From an uncultured Eubacteriales bacterium (lineage in GTDB: Bacteria; Bacillota; Clostridia; Lachnospirales; Lachnospiraceae), in assembly GCA_900548855.1 (NCBI GenBank), contig URMF01000073.1:1-12971 (forward strand): a DNA stretch of 12,971 bases, given 5' to 3'. The position numbers were made by a program, and so were the translations under genes. Position 1 is the stretch's first letter, and every line of letters starts with the position of its first letter. The notes below the pieces were generated by a model, which was given only the letters and a program-made list of their open reading frames with translations, had not been told where the DNA came from and did not search any database. Below, piece after piece: positions 1-6,188 of the stretch.

Positions 1-55
1 AGGATAATCAAAGTTTTTGAGGGTTTGCCAATCTATTTGAGGGTTTGGTTTGAGG
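1..55 (+). repeat. Terminal direct repeat, left copy (55 bp)
   Basis: Identical to 12917-12971 over all 55 bases. All but the first base belongs to the left end of the IS. The exact 55-base length coincides with a common assembly k-mer, which suggests an overlap at the ends of a circularised contig. Confidence 0.95.
2..24 (+). repeat. Left terminal inverted repeat of the ISL3-family element
   Basis: Begins GGATAATCAAAG and continues into TTTTTGAGGGT. It pairs with the reverse complement of 1900-1922 with mismatches only at positions 4 (A versus G) and 13 (G versus A). The end is adjacent to two further TTTGAGGGT copies. Confidence 0.88.
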
Positions 56-57
56 GT
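16..57 (+). repeat. Three TTTGAGGGT motifs, left IS end (likely transposase-binding array)
   Basis: Exact TTTGAGGGT occurs at 16-24, 36-44 and 49-57, all in the same orientation. The first lies within the terminal inverted repeat and the others just inside it. The same motif in inverted orientation fills the other end of the element. Iterated sites at both tips are the expected form of transposase-binding sites; that role is inferred. Confidence 0.7.
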
Positions 58-78
58 CTGGCAAGATGCCAGACCCTC
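52..78. repeat. Perfect 12-bp hairpin at the left IS end
   Basis: GAGGGTCTGGCA (52-63) is followed by a 3-base loop AGA and its perfect reverse complement (67-78). It lies immediately past the stop of the small IS ORF and shares its first bases with the third TTTGAGGGT motif. Neither strand has a T-run after it, so it is not a standard intrinsic terminator. It may block read-through or act on the IS transcript end. Confidence 0.7.
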
Positions 79-83
79 GTGTG

Positions 84-287
84 TTAAAAGTCAAATTCTT
101 CCGGATAAGGAAGATTGTTTTGATCTAGGATTCTTTGCAGAGCCTCGATGTAAAGAGTCTTCCTCTGAATTTCAATCCAGTTACCATGGCATAATTCATC
201 TGCTTCTTCAAGTTCGTGTCGAGTTACGATATAGTCTGTCCACATAGGACATTTGTGATTTTTGCTAAATGCACAGGAATAATTCAT
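84..287 (-). CDS. Small ISL3 passenger protein, 67 aa, unknown function
   Basis: A 67-residue ORF directly downstream of the transposase on the same strand. I chose the ATG at 285-287 because an AGGAGG site (297-302) lies nine bases before it; the upstream in-frame ATG at 320 has no such site. That ribosome site overlaps the transposase stop codon (301-303), so the two genes look translationally coupled. The protein starts MNYSCAFSKNHKCPMW and has cysteines at 5, 13 and 33, a central acidic stretch (EEADEL) and a helical-looking C-terminal half. From memory, similar short ORFs accompany some ISL3 elements of gut Firmicutes; I cannot confirm this here. No enzymatic motif is visible. It could be a metal-binding regulator or an accessory transposition factor, but both are speculation. 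Confidence 0.72.
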   Translation of the reverse strand: MNYSCAFSKNHKCPMWTDYIVTRHELEEADELCHGNWIEIQRKTLYIEALQRILDQNNLPYPEEFDF

Positions 288-300
288 TATGGATTTCCTC

Positions 301-1710
301 CTAAAAATCATCGTCTTCAAAATAGGTTACAGGGTTATAGTCTGTGACTCCATTTAATACAGGATTACTTCTTGTTGCATAGAGGAATCGATTGCGGAAA
401 TGTTCAAAATTTCGAAATCCTCTTCCACGTCTTTTTAGGTCTTTTACTTTTCTGTTAATAGATTCAATTGGACCGTTTGATAGACGGCTATCATACATCT
501 TTCCATTTCCTATCTTCTCAACCATTATGAAAGAGTTAATGATTGGATCTTCAAATTTTTCTAGCAAGGAGGCAAAATTTCGAAAGATTTCATGCTCTGA
601 TTTCTGGTAACTGGATATAAGAATGTGAAGTTCACCACGAGCAGCCAACGGCTGACCGGCATTTCGGCTATTGAACTGTAAGTACAGTTCTTTTAAATCG
701 CGAAACTCTCTGAGTTTTGGATCAATACGAAAAAGTGCGTCCTCATAATCGTAGGTATTCATTAAAACATGAAAATGTTGATCCATGCGACAATCCGAAT
801 GGTATCGAATGTTAGATTGGCTTGCCAAAATCAACCAGCGATATTTTTGAAGAAGATAAACTTCGTGCGAAATAGGGAGCGAGATAGGGCGCTGCTGTTC
901 GTAAGAGAGTTTGTCTTGATATTCGCGATCACGTTGGCGAAAGCGCTTTAAAAGTTGCCGGATATAATTATCGATGGAACGAATAAGCCATTGAATAACG
1001 TGAAAAGAACCTACAACGGGAACTGCATTGGGAAAGTACTTTTCTACATATGAGATGTAAGGATTATATATATCAGAAATGAGGTACTTTACCTGATATC
1101 GTTCATCAGCAGGAATAGCGACAAAATAAGGTTCTGTAACATTTGTACGCCTACTTTGAAACAGATCAATAGGATCTCCGGTGTGGAAGTCTTGAATGAC
1201 CAAGGCATATCTGCACTCGGAATCCATATCCAGATGCACTTCATCAACGGAAATCGCATCAGTAAGTGGTAATCGATCCAGTTTGACATAGCGATCGAAG
1301 ATCTCGTGGGCATGCGTGTCGGAGATGTTAAAGAGCTTTGCTATGGAGGCAGAGGTTTCTAAAAGATTCCGATATGCATCCACAATTAACATGTCAGTAG
1401 CATTTGTAGTGCGTCGCTGCTTATTGACGAACTTGAACGATTCGCTAACATCATAAAGACAATCGGGATTAGTACATTTCCATCTGCGTTGCTTGAGAAT
1501 CAAGATAAGGGAGTAATTGTCCTGCAGAATGGGATGCTTGATGGTTCGACTCTTTATACCGCGAGAAGGCATCTTGTACCCGCACGAGGGGCAGAAGTGT
1601 GGAGTTGGTGGTGTTTCTAAGGTTAAAGTTTTGGTTTGACCTTGAATTTTAATATCAGTAATGATGATTTCTGAATCTTCAAGGTCGAGTAATTTTGTGA
1701 TACTATTCAT
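301..1710 (-). CDS. tnp: ISL3-family transposase (DDE), 469 aa
   Basis: This is the transposase that cuts and joins the ends of the surrounding element. An N-terminal zinc-finger region has C40, C43, C79 and C84 (CPSC and CTNPDC). A helix-turn-helix-like stretch follows at about 117-142. The catalytic domain shows the first Asp at 156 (SVDEVHL), the second at 213 (LISDIYNPY) and the Glu at 416 in SNGPIESINRKVK, followed by the RRGRGFRNFEHFRNR segment typical of ISL3 transposases. The frame is full length with no stop or shift. The ATG at 1708-1710 has an AGGAGG site at 1715-1720. A promoter lies at 1743-1771 and a bidirectional terminator further upstream keeps neighbouring transcription out. 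The family call is firm; whether this copy still transposes is not known. Confidence 0.95.
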   Translation of the reverse strand: MNSITKLLDLEDSEIIITDIKIQGQTKTLTLETPPTPHFCPSCGYKMPSRGIKSRTIKHPILQDNYSLILILKQRRWKCTNPDCLYDVSESFKFVNKQRRTTNATDMLIVDAYRNLLETSASIAKLFNISDTHAHEIFDRYVKLDRLPLTDAISVDEVHLDMDSECRYALVIQDFHTGDPIDLFQSRRTNVTEPYFVAIPADERYQVKYLISDIYNPYISYVEKYFPNAVPVVGSFHVIQWLIRSIDNYIRQLLKRFRQRDREYQDKLSYEQQRPISLPISHEVYLLQKYRWLILASQSNIRYHSDCRMDQHFHVLMNTYDYEDALFRIDPKLREFRDLKELYLQFNSRNAGQPLAARGELHILISSYQKSEHEIFRNFASLLEKFEDPIINSFIMVEKIGNGKMYDSRLSNGPIESINRKVKDLKRRGRGFRNFEHFRNRFLYATRSNPVLNGVTDYNPVTYFEDDDF

Positions 1711-1742
1711 GTATCCTCCTTTCCTGATTTTTCCGCAAATTT

Positions 1743-1771
1743 ATCATAACGAAATGAGGATTTATGGACAA
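1743..1771 (-). promoter_or_regulatory. Sigma-A-type promoter of the transposase
   Basis: On the minus strand TTGTCC (1771-1766) and TATGAT (1748-1743) are separated by exactly 17 bases. It lies about 33 bases before the transposase start, between that start and the bidirectional terminator. Confidence 0.65.
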
Positions 1772-1780
1772 TTGGTTCCA

Positions 1781-1834
1781 TAAGAAAAAACAGGCTGATC
1801 AGTTACTATAACTGAAATAGCCTGTTTTTTCTTA
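1781..1834. terminator. Strong bidirectional intrinsic terminator inside the IS
   Basis: A perfect 16-bp stem, TAAGAAAAAACAGGCT (1781-1796) with 1819-1834, is extended by an inner CAGTT/AACTG stem (1800-1804 with 1810-1814) around a 5-base loop. Each strand ends the GC-rich part of the stem with a run of six T residues, so termination should work in both directions. It lies upstream of the transposase promoter, shielding the transposase from outside transcription and also ending the GH127 transcript that runs leftward into the element. Confidence 0.85.
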
Positions 1835-1847
1835 TTTCTATAACTTG

Positions 1848-1908
1848 ACCCTCAAACCAGCCCCTCAAACTCGCCCCTCACGAAGAACCCTCAAACTACA
1901 CCCTCAAA
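1848..1908 (-). repeat. Five TTTGAGGGT-like motifs, right IS end
   Basis: On the minus strand, TTTGAGGGT is exact at 1900-1908, 1887-1895 and 1848-1856. Near copies are at 1861-1869 (one change) and 1874-1882 (two changes). The array is longer than the three-copy left end, so the two ends differ in site number and probably in affinity for the transposase. Confidence 0.68.
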
Positions 1909-1922
1909 AATTTTGATTACCC
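1900..1922 (-). repeat. Right terminal inverted repeat of the ISL3-family element
   Basis: Read on the minus strand it begins GGGTAATCAAAA and continues into TTTTTGAGGGT, matching the left end 2-24 at 21 of 23 positions. The boundary could be extended by one base on each side, so the exact edge is 1922 or 1923. Confidence 0.87.
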
Positions 1923-1969
1923 CTTTTTTGTCGAAGACATTTCAAATATATCTTAGTGGAGGGATTATC

Positions 1970-3961
1970 TTACATAGTACGAAACCACACCTGCATTTCA
2001 CGAGGTGTTTTTCCATTTCTGTTTCCCCAAAGAAAATAAGGAATGAACCGGGCACAGATTTTATTGGTATTTTCTGCATGATAGCGTTCATATAGACTTT
2101 GCTCAGGCAGGGCAATTTCTCTTATTGCTTTTTGAGTTTCTAAAAAGACTGCATTTTCATAAAGAGTAATACTATCAGGAGGTAGTGTTGGAAGTTCACC
2201 TTTCGAAAATTCTGAAGACAGGCATTCATTAAAACTACCTTCTGGAGAAACCAGTATATTGTACAACTGTGGTCCGTTATCAAGCTCTTCCATACAGTAT
2301 ACGATAGGACCCCGCATCAAGGCTGCTTTGCCGACATTCGATTTTGTCAGACAATTGGCCTTTACGCAGTAAGGGGTCATATCCAACTGCAGAAGGAAGC
2401 AGTCGTTGGGAGCGGGAGACAGATAAAGATAACCATGGTTAATATAAAAATCGTGGCGCTCCTGCCCGAGGCCGTTCAACAGTTTCCATGAAGTACACCA
2501 TCCGGGAATGCGCAGAGCCAGAAGCATGTCAGGATGGAAACCTTCGGTGTGAAAAAGGATTTCACCTTTCCAAGGATAGGACGTTTCCTGGCGAATATAG
2601 AAAAATTTTCCGTTTTGAGTCAGGGTTGTCTCGGAAGAGGCATAAAGGTTTACATAAATAGCATCATTTCTTACCGTATAGAGATAACGATGGACAGAGG
2701 CGAGCAGGCGGATGAGATTAGGAGGACAGCATGCGCATGAAAGCCATTGTGGTCGTAGCGGTTTTACATATTTAAAATCCTGATCGTAGAGACATGCGTC
2801 GGGAAGAATCTCCAGCGGATTCAGATAAAAAAAGTGTGTGCCATCCAATGACATGCCGGAAATCGATCCGTTATAGAGAACCCGTTCCAGAGTATCAGCA
2901 TAAGTGCTGTCAGGTATCAGATCAAGCATCCTTCTGGAAAAAAAGGAAAGGGAAACAGCAGCGCAGGTTTCCGCGTAGGCTCTGTCGTTTGGAAGATCGT
3001 AATCAAAGGTAAAACGCTCTTGGTGGCGGGAAGAACCAATGCCTCCGGTCAGATACATTCGCTGATTAATGATATTATTATATATACTGACGCATGCTAT
3101 GAGCAGCTGCTCATCCTTTGTATGAGCGGCAACTGCTGCCATACCGGTAAGCAGGTAACCTACTTTTACGGCATGTCCGTCTGCCTTTTTTTGGAAACGA
3201 GGCTGAATATGAGCGCAGTCATAGACTTTATCATCCCTTGGGTTTATATCTTTGTTGCGTTCATAGTGCCATGAACGATTTCTTTTTTCCCATTCTATCT
3301 CCATATAATAGGGCTCTTCTCCACGTACATTCAGGAAAAATTCTGCCAAATTTAAATAGGACTTTTTCCCGGTCACCTCATATAGACGCACAAGGGCAAG
3401 CTCTGCTTCTGGATGTCCGTCATATCCTCGGGACTGACCGGGGTGTGGACCAAAGAGATGGCAGAGAAGATCGGCGTAGCGGCAGGCAATTTTTAAAAGG
3501 CTGTCTTTTCCTGTTGCTTCATAATAGGCTACTCCGGCTTCTGCCAGGTGACCGAAGCAGTAGTGTTCACAGCATTCGCGCAGATTCTTAAATCGATTGT
3601 CTGGTTCTTTAACGGTAAAATAGCTGTTCAAATATCCATCCTCTTGCTGCGCTTTTTCCAGAAGAAGAATAGCGGAGTCTGCAAGGGCTTCCAGTTTTGG
3701 ATCTGGTTTTATTTCCAGGGTATAGGCAACAGCTTCCAGCCATTTTCCAACGTCACTGTCTTGAAAACAAGTTCCGTAATATTCTCCTTGTGCTAGCTTG
3801 GCGGCAAGTTTCAAATTATGTACAGCGCCACTTTTTTCAGCGCCTGGGATCCAGTCATTTAAGATCTTCCATTGATAAGGAATGGAAACTGTACGAACCA
3901 GTTCCTGATAATTTTTGAAGAATCCTCCCGTAATTCGACAGCACGGTTTTTTATTTGTCAT
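1970..3961 (-). CDS. GH127 beta-L-arabinofuranosidase, cytoplasmic, 663 aa
   Basis: Retaining glycoside hydrolase that removes terminal beta-L-arabinofuranosyl residues using a zinc-bound cysteine nucleophile. The length is close to Bifidobacterium longum HypBA1 (658 aa). Residues matching the HypBA1 active site are visible with the same spacing: E315 (acid/base, HypBA1 E322), E331 and C333 in YAETCA (zinc ligands E338 and C340), and C411-C412 in CACCPPN (nucleophile C417 and ligand C418). TGGIGSSR and YDLPND are further family signatures. There is no signal peptide, so the enzyme is cytoplasmic and would act on imported oligosaccharides. The ATG at 3959-3961 has a TGGAGGT site seven bases upstream. 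It is transcribed divergently from the transporter operon. It ends 47 bp from the IS with no terminator of its own, so the terminator inside the IS probably serves it. Exact linkage specificity is not readable from sequence. Confidence 0.92.
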   Translation of the reverse strand: MTNKKPCCRITGGFFKNYQELVRTVSIPYQWKILNDWIPGAEKSGAVHNLKLAAKLAQGEYYGTCFQDSDVGKWLEAVAYTLEIKPDPKLEALADSAILLLEKAQQEDGYLNSYFTVKEPDNRFKNLRECCEHYCFGHLAEAGVAYYEATGKDSLLKIACRYADLLCHLFGPHPGQSRGYDGHPEAELALVRLYEVTGKKSYLNLAEFFLNVRGEEPYYMEIEWEKRNRSWHYERNKDINPRDDKVYDCAHIQPRFQKKADGHAVKVGYLLTGMAAVAAHTKDEQLLIACVSIYNNIINQRMYLTGGIGSSRHQERFTFDYDLPNDRAYAETCAAVSLSFFSRRMLDLIPDSTYADTLERVLYNGSISGMSLDGTHFFYLNPLEILPDACLYDQDFKYVKPLRPQWLSCACCPPNLIRLLASVHRYLYTVRNDAIYVNLYASSETTLTQNGKFFYIRQETSYPWKGEILFHTEGFHPDMLLALRIPGWCTSWKLLNGLGQERHDFYINHGYLYLSPAPNDCFLLQLDMTPYCVKANCLTKSNVGKAALMRGPIVYCMEELDNGPQLYNILVSPEGSFNECLSSEFSKGELPTLPPDSITLYENAVFLETQKAIREIALPEQSLYERYHAENTNKICARFIPYFLWGNRNGKTPREMQVWFRTM

Positions 3962-3990
3962 ATGATTCTACCTCCATCTTGGTCGATTGC

Positions 3991-4006
3991 TGATTCGATC
4001 GTATCA
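3991..4006. promoter_or_regulatory. Near-perfect palindrome in the GH127 leader (candidate operator)
   Basis: TGATTCGATCGTATCA is a 16-bp palindrome broken only by one T/T pair. It lies 30 bp upstream of the GH127 start codon, inside the divergent control region. The size and symmetry fit a repressor or activator site; the protein that binds it is unknown. Confidence 0.4.
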
Positions 4007-4083
4007 TGGACAGTAGAAAAAGAAAATCTACTTATTTTTAGTAAGGGATATTGTAATAAAAATGCTGTGATATAAATTAAAAT

Positions 4084-4112
4084 TTGGTATATAAAAAGTG
4101 ATTATATACAAT
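4084..4112 (+). promoter_or_regulatory. Probable promoter of the transporter operon
   Basis: TTGGTA (4084-4089) and TACAAT (4107-4112) are 17 bases apart, a good sigma-A arrangement. Transcription would begin near 4119, leaving a leader of about 150 bases before the permease start at 4273. A perfect palindrome and a cre-like site lie just downstream. Confidence 0.5.
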
Positions 4113-4115
4113 CAA
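4088..4115 (-). promoter_or_regulatory. Possible divergent promoter for the GH127 gene, overlapping the operon promoter
   Basis: On the minus strand TTGATT (4115-4110) and TATATA (4093-4088) are separated by 16 bases. The site interleaves almost completely with the plus-strand promoter at 4084-4112. The region is AT-rich, so chance matches are likely and this call is weak. Confidence 0.33.
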
Positions 4116-4142
4116 ATGCATTGATGATAGGATTTTTTTATC

Positions 4143-4168
4143 CAAAGTGCACTTTGAAAACGGTGCGA
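4143..4168. promoter_or_regulatory. Perfect 14-bp palindrome overlapping a cre-like site
   Basis: CAAAGTGCACTTTG (4143-4156) is perfectly palindromic. Overlapping it, TTGAAAACGGTGCGA (4154-4168) matches the CcpA cre consensus WTGNAANCGNWNNCW at all fixed positions but one. Both lie about 25-50 bases after the predicted transcription start, where a bound protein would act as a roadblock. Catabolite repression of the operon is the inferred role. Confidence 0.38.
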
Positions 4169-4272
4169 GAAATAATGAATGGATATATATGCACAAATGC
4201 GAAGGCGGACGATCTTATGAACCTGTTGGCACAGTCTGCAGTGGAGCGATTGAAAGTTTGGAGGTTGAAAAA

Positions 4273-5238
4273 TTGAAGAAAAGGAATCTGAAAAAGAAAA
4301 GGAAATGGTCGTTTGCCATGCTGAAAAAAAATATTTGTAAAAACTATGAGTTATATTTATTTGTTTTACCGGCATTGATTGTTCTGATCCTCTTTAATTA
4401 TGTTCCAATGTATGGATTACAGATCGCGTTTAAGGAATTTGTCCCATCAAAAGGGATTCTTGGAAGCCAGTGGGCTGGGCTGAAGCATTTCCAGCGTTTT
4501 ACTACAGGATATCAATTTGGGAATCTGATGAAAAATACATTTATTCTTGCACTACAAGTTATTCTATATACTTTTCCAATTCCTGTTATTTTTGCCCTGT
4601 TTATCAATCAGCTTAAGAACGGATGGAAAAAAAATGTAATTCAGACGATTTCCTATATGCCTCATTTTATCTCCACGGTTGTGATAGCGGGTATGCTTCT
4701 TGTTTTCTTGTCTCCAAGATCAGGTATTGTCAATACGATCATAGGATGGTTAGGCGGAGAAAAAGTAAATTTTATGGGAATTGCCTCGTGGTTTCGTCCG
4801 CTTTATATTTTGAGTGAAGTTTGGCAGCATACGGGGTGGGAGAGTATTGTTTTTGTAGCGGCGCTTTCGAGTGTAGATCCAACATATTATGAAGCGGCGA
4901 AAATGGACGGTGCGGGAAGATTGAAGAGAATGTTGTATATTGATTTACCAATGTTGGTGCCAACGATGATCATCATTTTTATTTTAAAAGTGGGGTATGT
5001 AACAAGTGCGGGGGGATCTGCTATGAGTCCTGTATTCGAAAAAGTTTTTTTGATGCAAAATGATCTGAACTTATCGTCATCTGAAGTGATTGCAACTTAT
5101 GTATATAAAATTGGATTGAAATCACAGCAATACAGCTATTCAGCGGCTATCGGGCTGTTTAATACATTGATTAGCTTTACGTTAGTAGTAGTGATGAACA
5201 GAATTTCAAAAAAATTGACAGGGGCGGGACTTTGGTAA
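4273..5238 (+). CDS. ABC sugar transporter permease, LplB type, 321 aa
   Basis: First membrane subunit of a CUT1-type carbohydrate importer. The N-terminal NYELYLFVLPALIVLILFNY segment (about 24-43) and YVPMYGLQIAFKEF are hallmarks of LplB-like permeases. Several more membrane segments follow, and the EAA loop that contacts the ATPase is EAAKMDGAGRLKRMLYIDLP at about 207-226. I chose the TTG at 4273 because GGAGG (4260-4264) lies eight bases before it and the length fits the family. The frame stays open upstream to a GTG at 4147, but that start lies inside a palindrome, has no ribosome site and would add 42 atypical residues. An ATG at 4318 is a weaker alternative. The gene opens the plus-strand operon, and its partner starts 13 bases after its stop. 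Confidence 0.9.
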   Translation: MKKRNLKKKRKWSFAMLKKNICKNYELYLFVLPALIVLILFNYVPMYGLQIAFKEFVPSKGILGSQWAGLKHFQRFTTGYQFGNLMKNTFILALQVILYTFPIPVIFALFINQLKNGWKKNVIQTISYMPHFISTVVIAGMLLVFLSPRSGIVNTIIGWLGGEKVNFMGIASWFRPLYILSEVWQHTGWESIVFVAALSSVDPTYYEAAKMDGAGRLKRMLYIDLPMLVPTMIIIFILKVGYVTSAGGSAMSPVFEKVFLMQNDLNLSSSEVIATYVYKIGLKSQQYSYSAAIGLFNTLISFTLVVVMNRISKKLTGAGLW

Positions 5239-5251
5239 AGGAGAAAAGGAT

Positions 5252-6124
5252 ATGAAAAAAAGCATTGCTGAAAAACTATTTGACATTTTCATGTATGGGT
5301 GTATCGGAATCGGTATTCTTTTGATTTTATATCCGCTTTATTTTATCCTCATTGCTTCGATAAGTGACCAGAATTTGGTTGCCAATGGTCAAGTTTTTCT
5401 GTTTCCGAAGGAAATACAGTTTGGTGGATTTAAAAGGGTTTTTGAAAATGATCTGCTTCTTTCGGGTTATCGGAATACGATTTTATATACGTCTTTAGGG
5501 ACTGTTTTTAATATGATTCTTACTATTCCGGCAGCATATGCGTTATCCAGAAAGGATTTCCTGCCCAGAAGGATACTGATGTTTTTATTTGTATTTACTA
5601 TGTATTTTAGCGGCGGATTGGTGCCAACCTATTTATTGATGAAAGATTTAAGGCTGCTAAATACTATATGGGTTATGATTATTCCTTTTGCAGTCAATGT
5701 GACAAATTTGATTATTGCCAGGTCTTTTTTTGAATCCAGTATTCCTGATGAACTGTTGGAAGCAGCGGTAATGGACGGATGCAGCAACACAAAATTTTTT
5801 CTTCATATCGTGCTTCCTCTTTCAAAGGCGATTTTGGCGGTGATTACACTTTATTATGCAGTACAGCATTGGAATGAATACTTTAATGCCTTGATCTATT
5901 TAAAGGACACCGCACTGTATCCTCTGCAGTTGGTAATACGAGATATTCTTGTTATGAATCAGAAAGCGTCAGCATCTGCATCTGCAGCGAGTTCGGCAGT
6001 TCAGATTGCAGAACAGGTAAAGTATGCGGTCATTTTGGTATCTACGGTACCAGTTATGTTATTCTTTCCGTTTGTTCAAAAATATTTTATGAAGGGAGTG
6101 ATGATTGGAGCAGTGAAAGGATAA
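5252..6124 (+). CDS. ABC sugar transporter permease, YtcP/AraQ type, 290 aa
   Basis: Second membrane subunit of the importer. It shows an N-terminal membrane segment (about 12-36), the typical SISDQNLVANGQVFLFPKEI loop, further hydrophobic helices and the EAA motif starting at E170 (EAAVMDGCSNTKFFLHIVLP). It ends in the usual KYFMKGVMIGAVKG tail, and the length of 290 is normal. The ATG at 5252 has AAAGGAGA just upstream, within the 13-base gap after the first permease. A low-complexity KASASASAASSAV stretch (about 238-250) lies in a loop before the last helix. The pair would form a heterodimeric channel. No ATP-binding subunit is encoded nearby, so a shared MsmK/UgpC-type ATPase elsewhere in the genome is presumably used, as is common for this transporter class. 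Confidence 0.92.
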   Translation: MKKSIAEKLFDIFMYGCIGIGILLILYPLYFILIASISDQNLVANGQVFLFPKEIQFGGFKRVFENDLLLSGYRNTILYTSLGTVFNMILTIPAAYALSRKDFLPRRILMFLFVFTMYFSGGLVPTYLLMKDLRLLNTIWVMIIPFAVNVTNLIIARSFFESSIPDELLEAAVMDGCSNTKFFLHIVLPLSKAILAVITLYYAVQHWNEYFNALIYLKDTALYPLQLVIRDILVMNQKASASASAASSAVQIAEQVKYAVILVSTVPVMLFFPFVQKYFMKGVMIGAVKG

Positions 6125-6150
6125 GCGGTGAAAGAAAGATAAAGAAGATT

Positions 6151-6168
6151 TGCCGTATGAATGCGGCA
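6151..6168 (+). promoter_or_regulatory. Intercistronic RNA hairpin before the binding-protein gene
   Basis: TGCCGTA (6151-6157) and TGCGGCA (6162-6168) form a 7-bp stem including one G-T pair, around a TGAA loop. It ends 20 bases before the binding-protein start and has no T-run, so it is not a terminator. Such hairpins can stabilise the downstream half of a processed mRNA; here that is an inference. Confidence 0.4.
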
Positions 6169-6188
6169 GAAAGGGAAGGGGTATGTGA

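Larger units (their letters stand above)
2..1922 (-). mobile_element. Complete ISL3-family insertion sequence
   Basis: The element is bounded by imperfect terminal inverted repeats: bases 2-24 match the reverse complement of 1900-1922 at 21 of 23 positions. It carries an ISL3-type transposase (301-1710) and a short downstream ORF (84-287), both read on the minus strand from a promoter at 1743-1771. Both ends contain iterated TTTGAGGGT motifs, and a long bidirectional terminator sits between the right end and the transposase promoter. About 1.9 kb is somewhat longer than many ISL3 elements, consistent with the extra ORF. The outer left flank is outside the window, so a target duplication cannot be checked. 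The right flank begins CTTTTTTG, 47 bp past the stop codon of the adjacent GH127 gene. The transposase frame is intact, so the element looks potentially active. Confidence 0.9.

Noticed and set aside
1929..1941. A short TGTC/GACA hairpin next to a T run as terminator of the GH127 gene
   Set aside because: The stem is only 4 bp, and on the GH127 transcript strand the adjacent run is A, not T.
3238..3591. A 117-residue open frame on the plus strand
   Set aside because: It is antisense to the canonical GH127 gene, whose active-site motifs confirm the other strand.
4147..4272. Extended GTG start for the first permease
   Set aside because: The GTG lies within a perfect palindrome, has no ribosome site and would add an atypical N-terminus; the TTG at 4273 has GGAGG at proper spacing.
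4113..4272. A riboswitch or structured leader before the first permease
   Set aside because: Apart from the short palindrome I see no conserved aptamer-like core or terminator/antiterminator pair.
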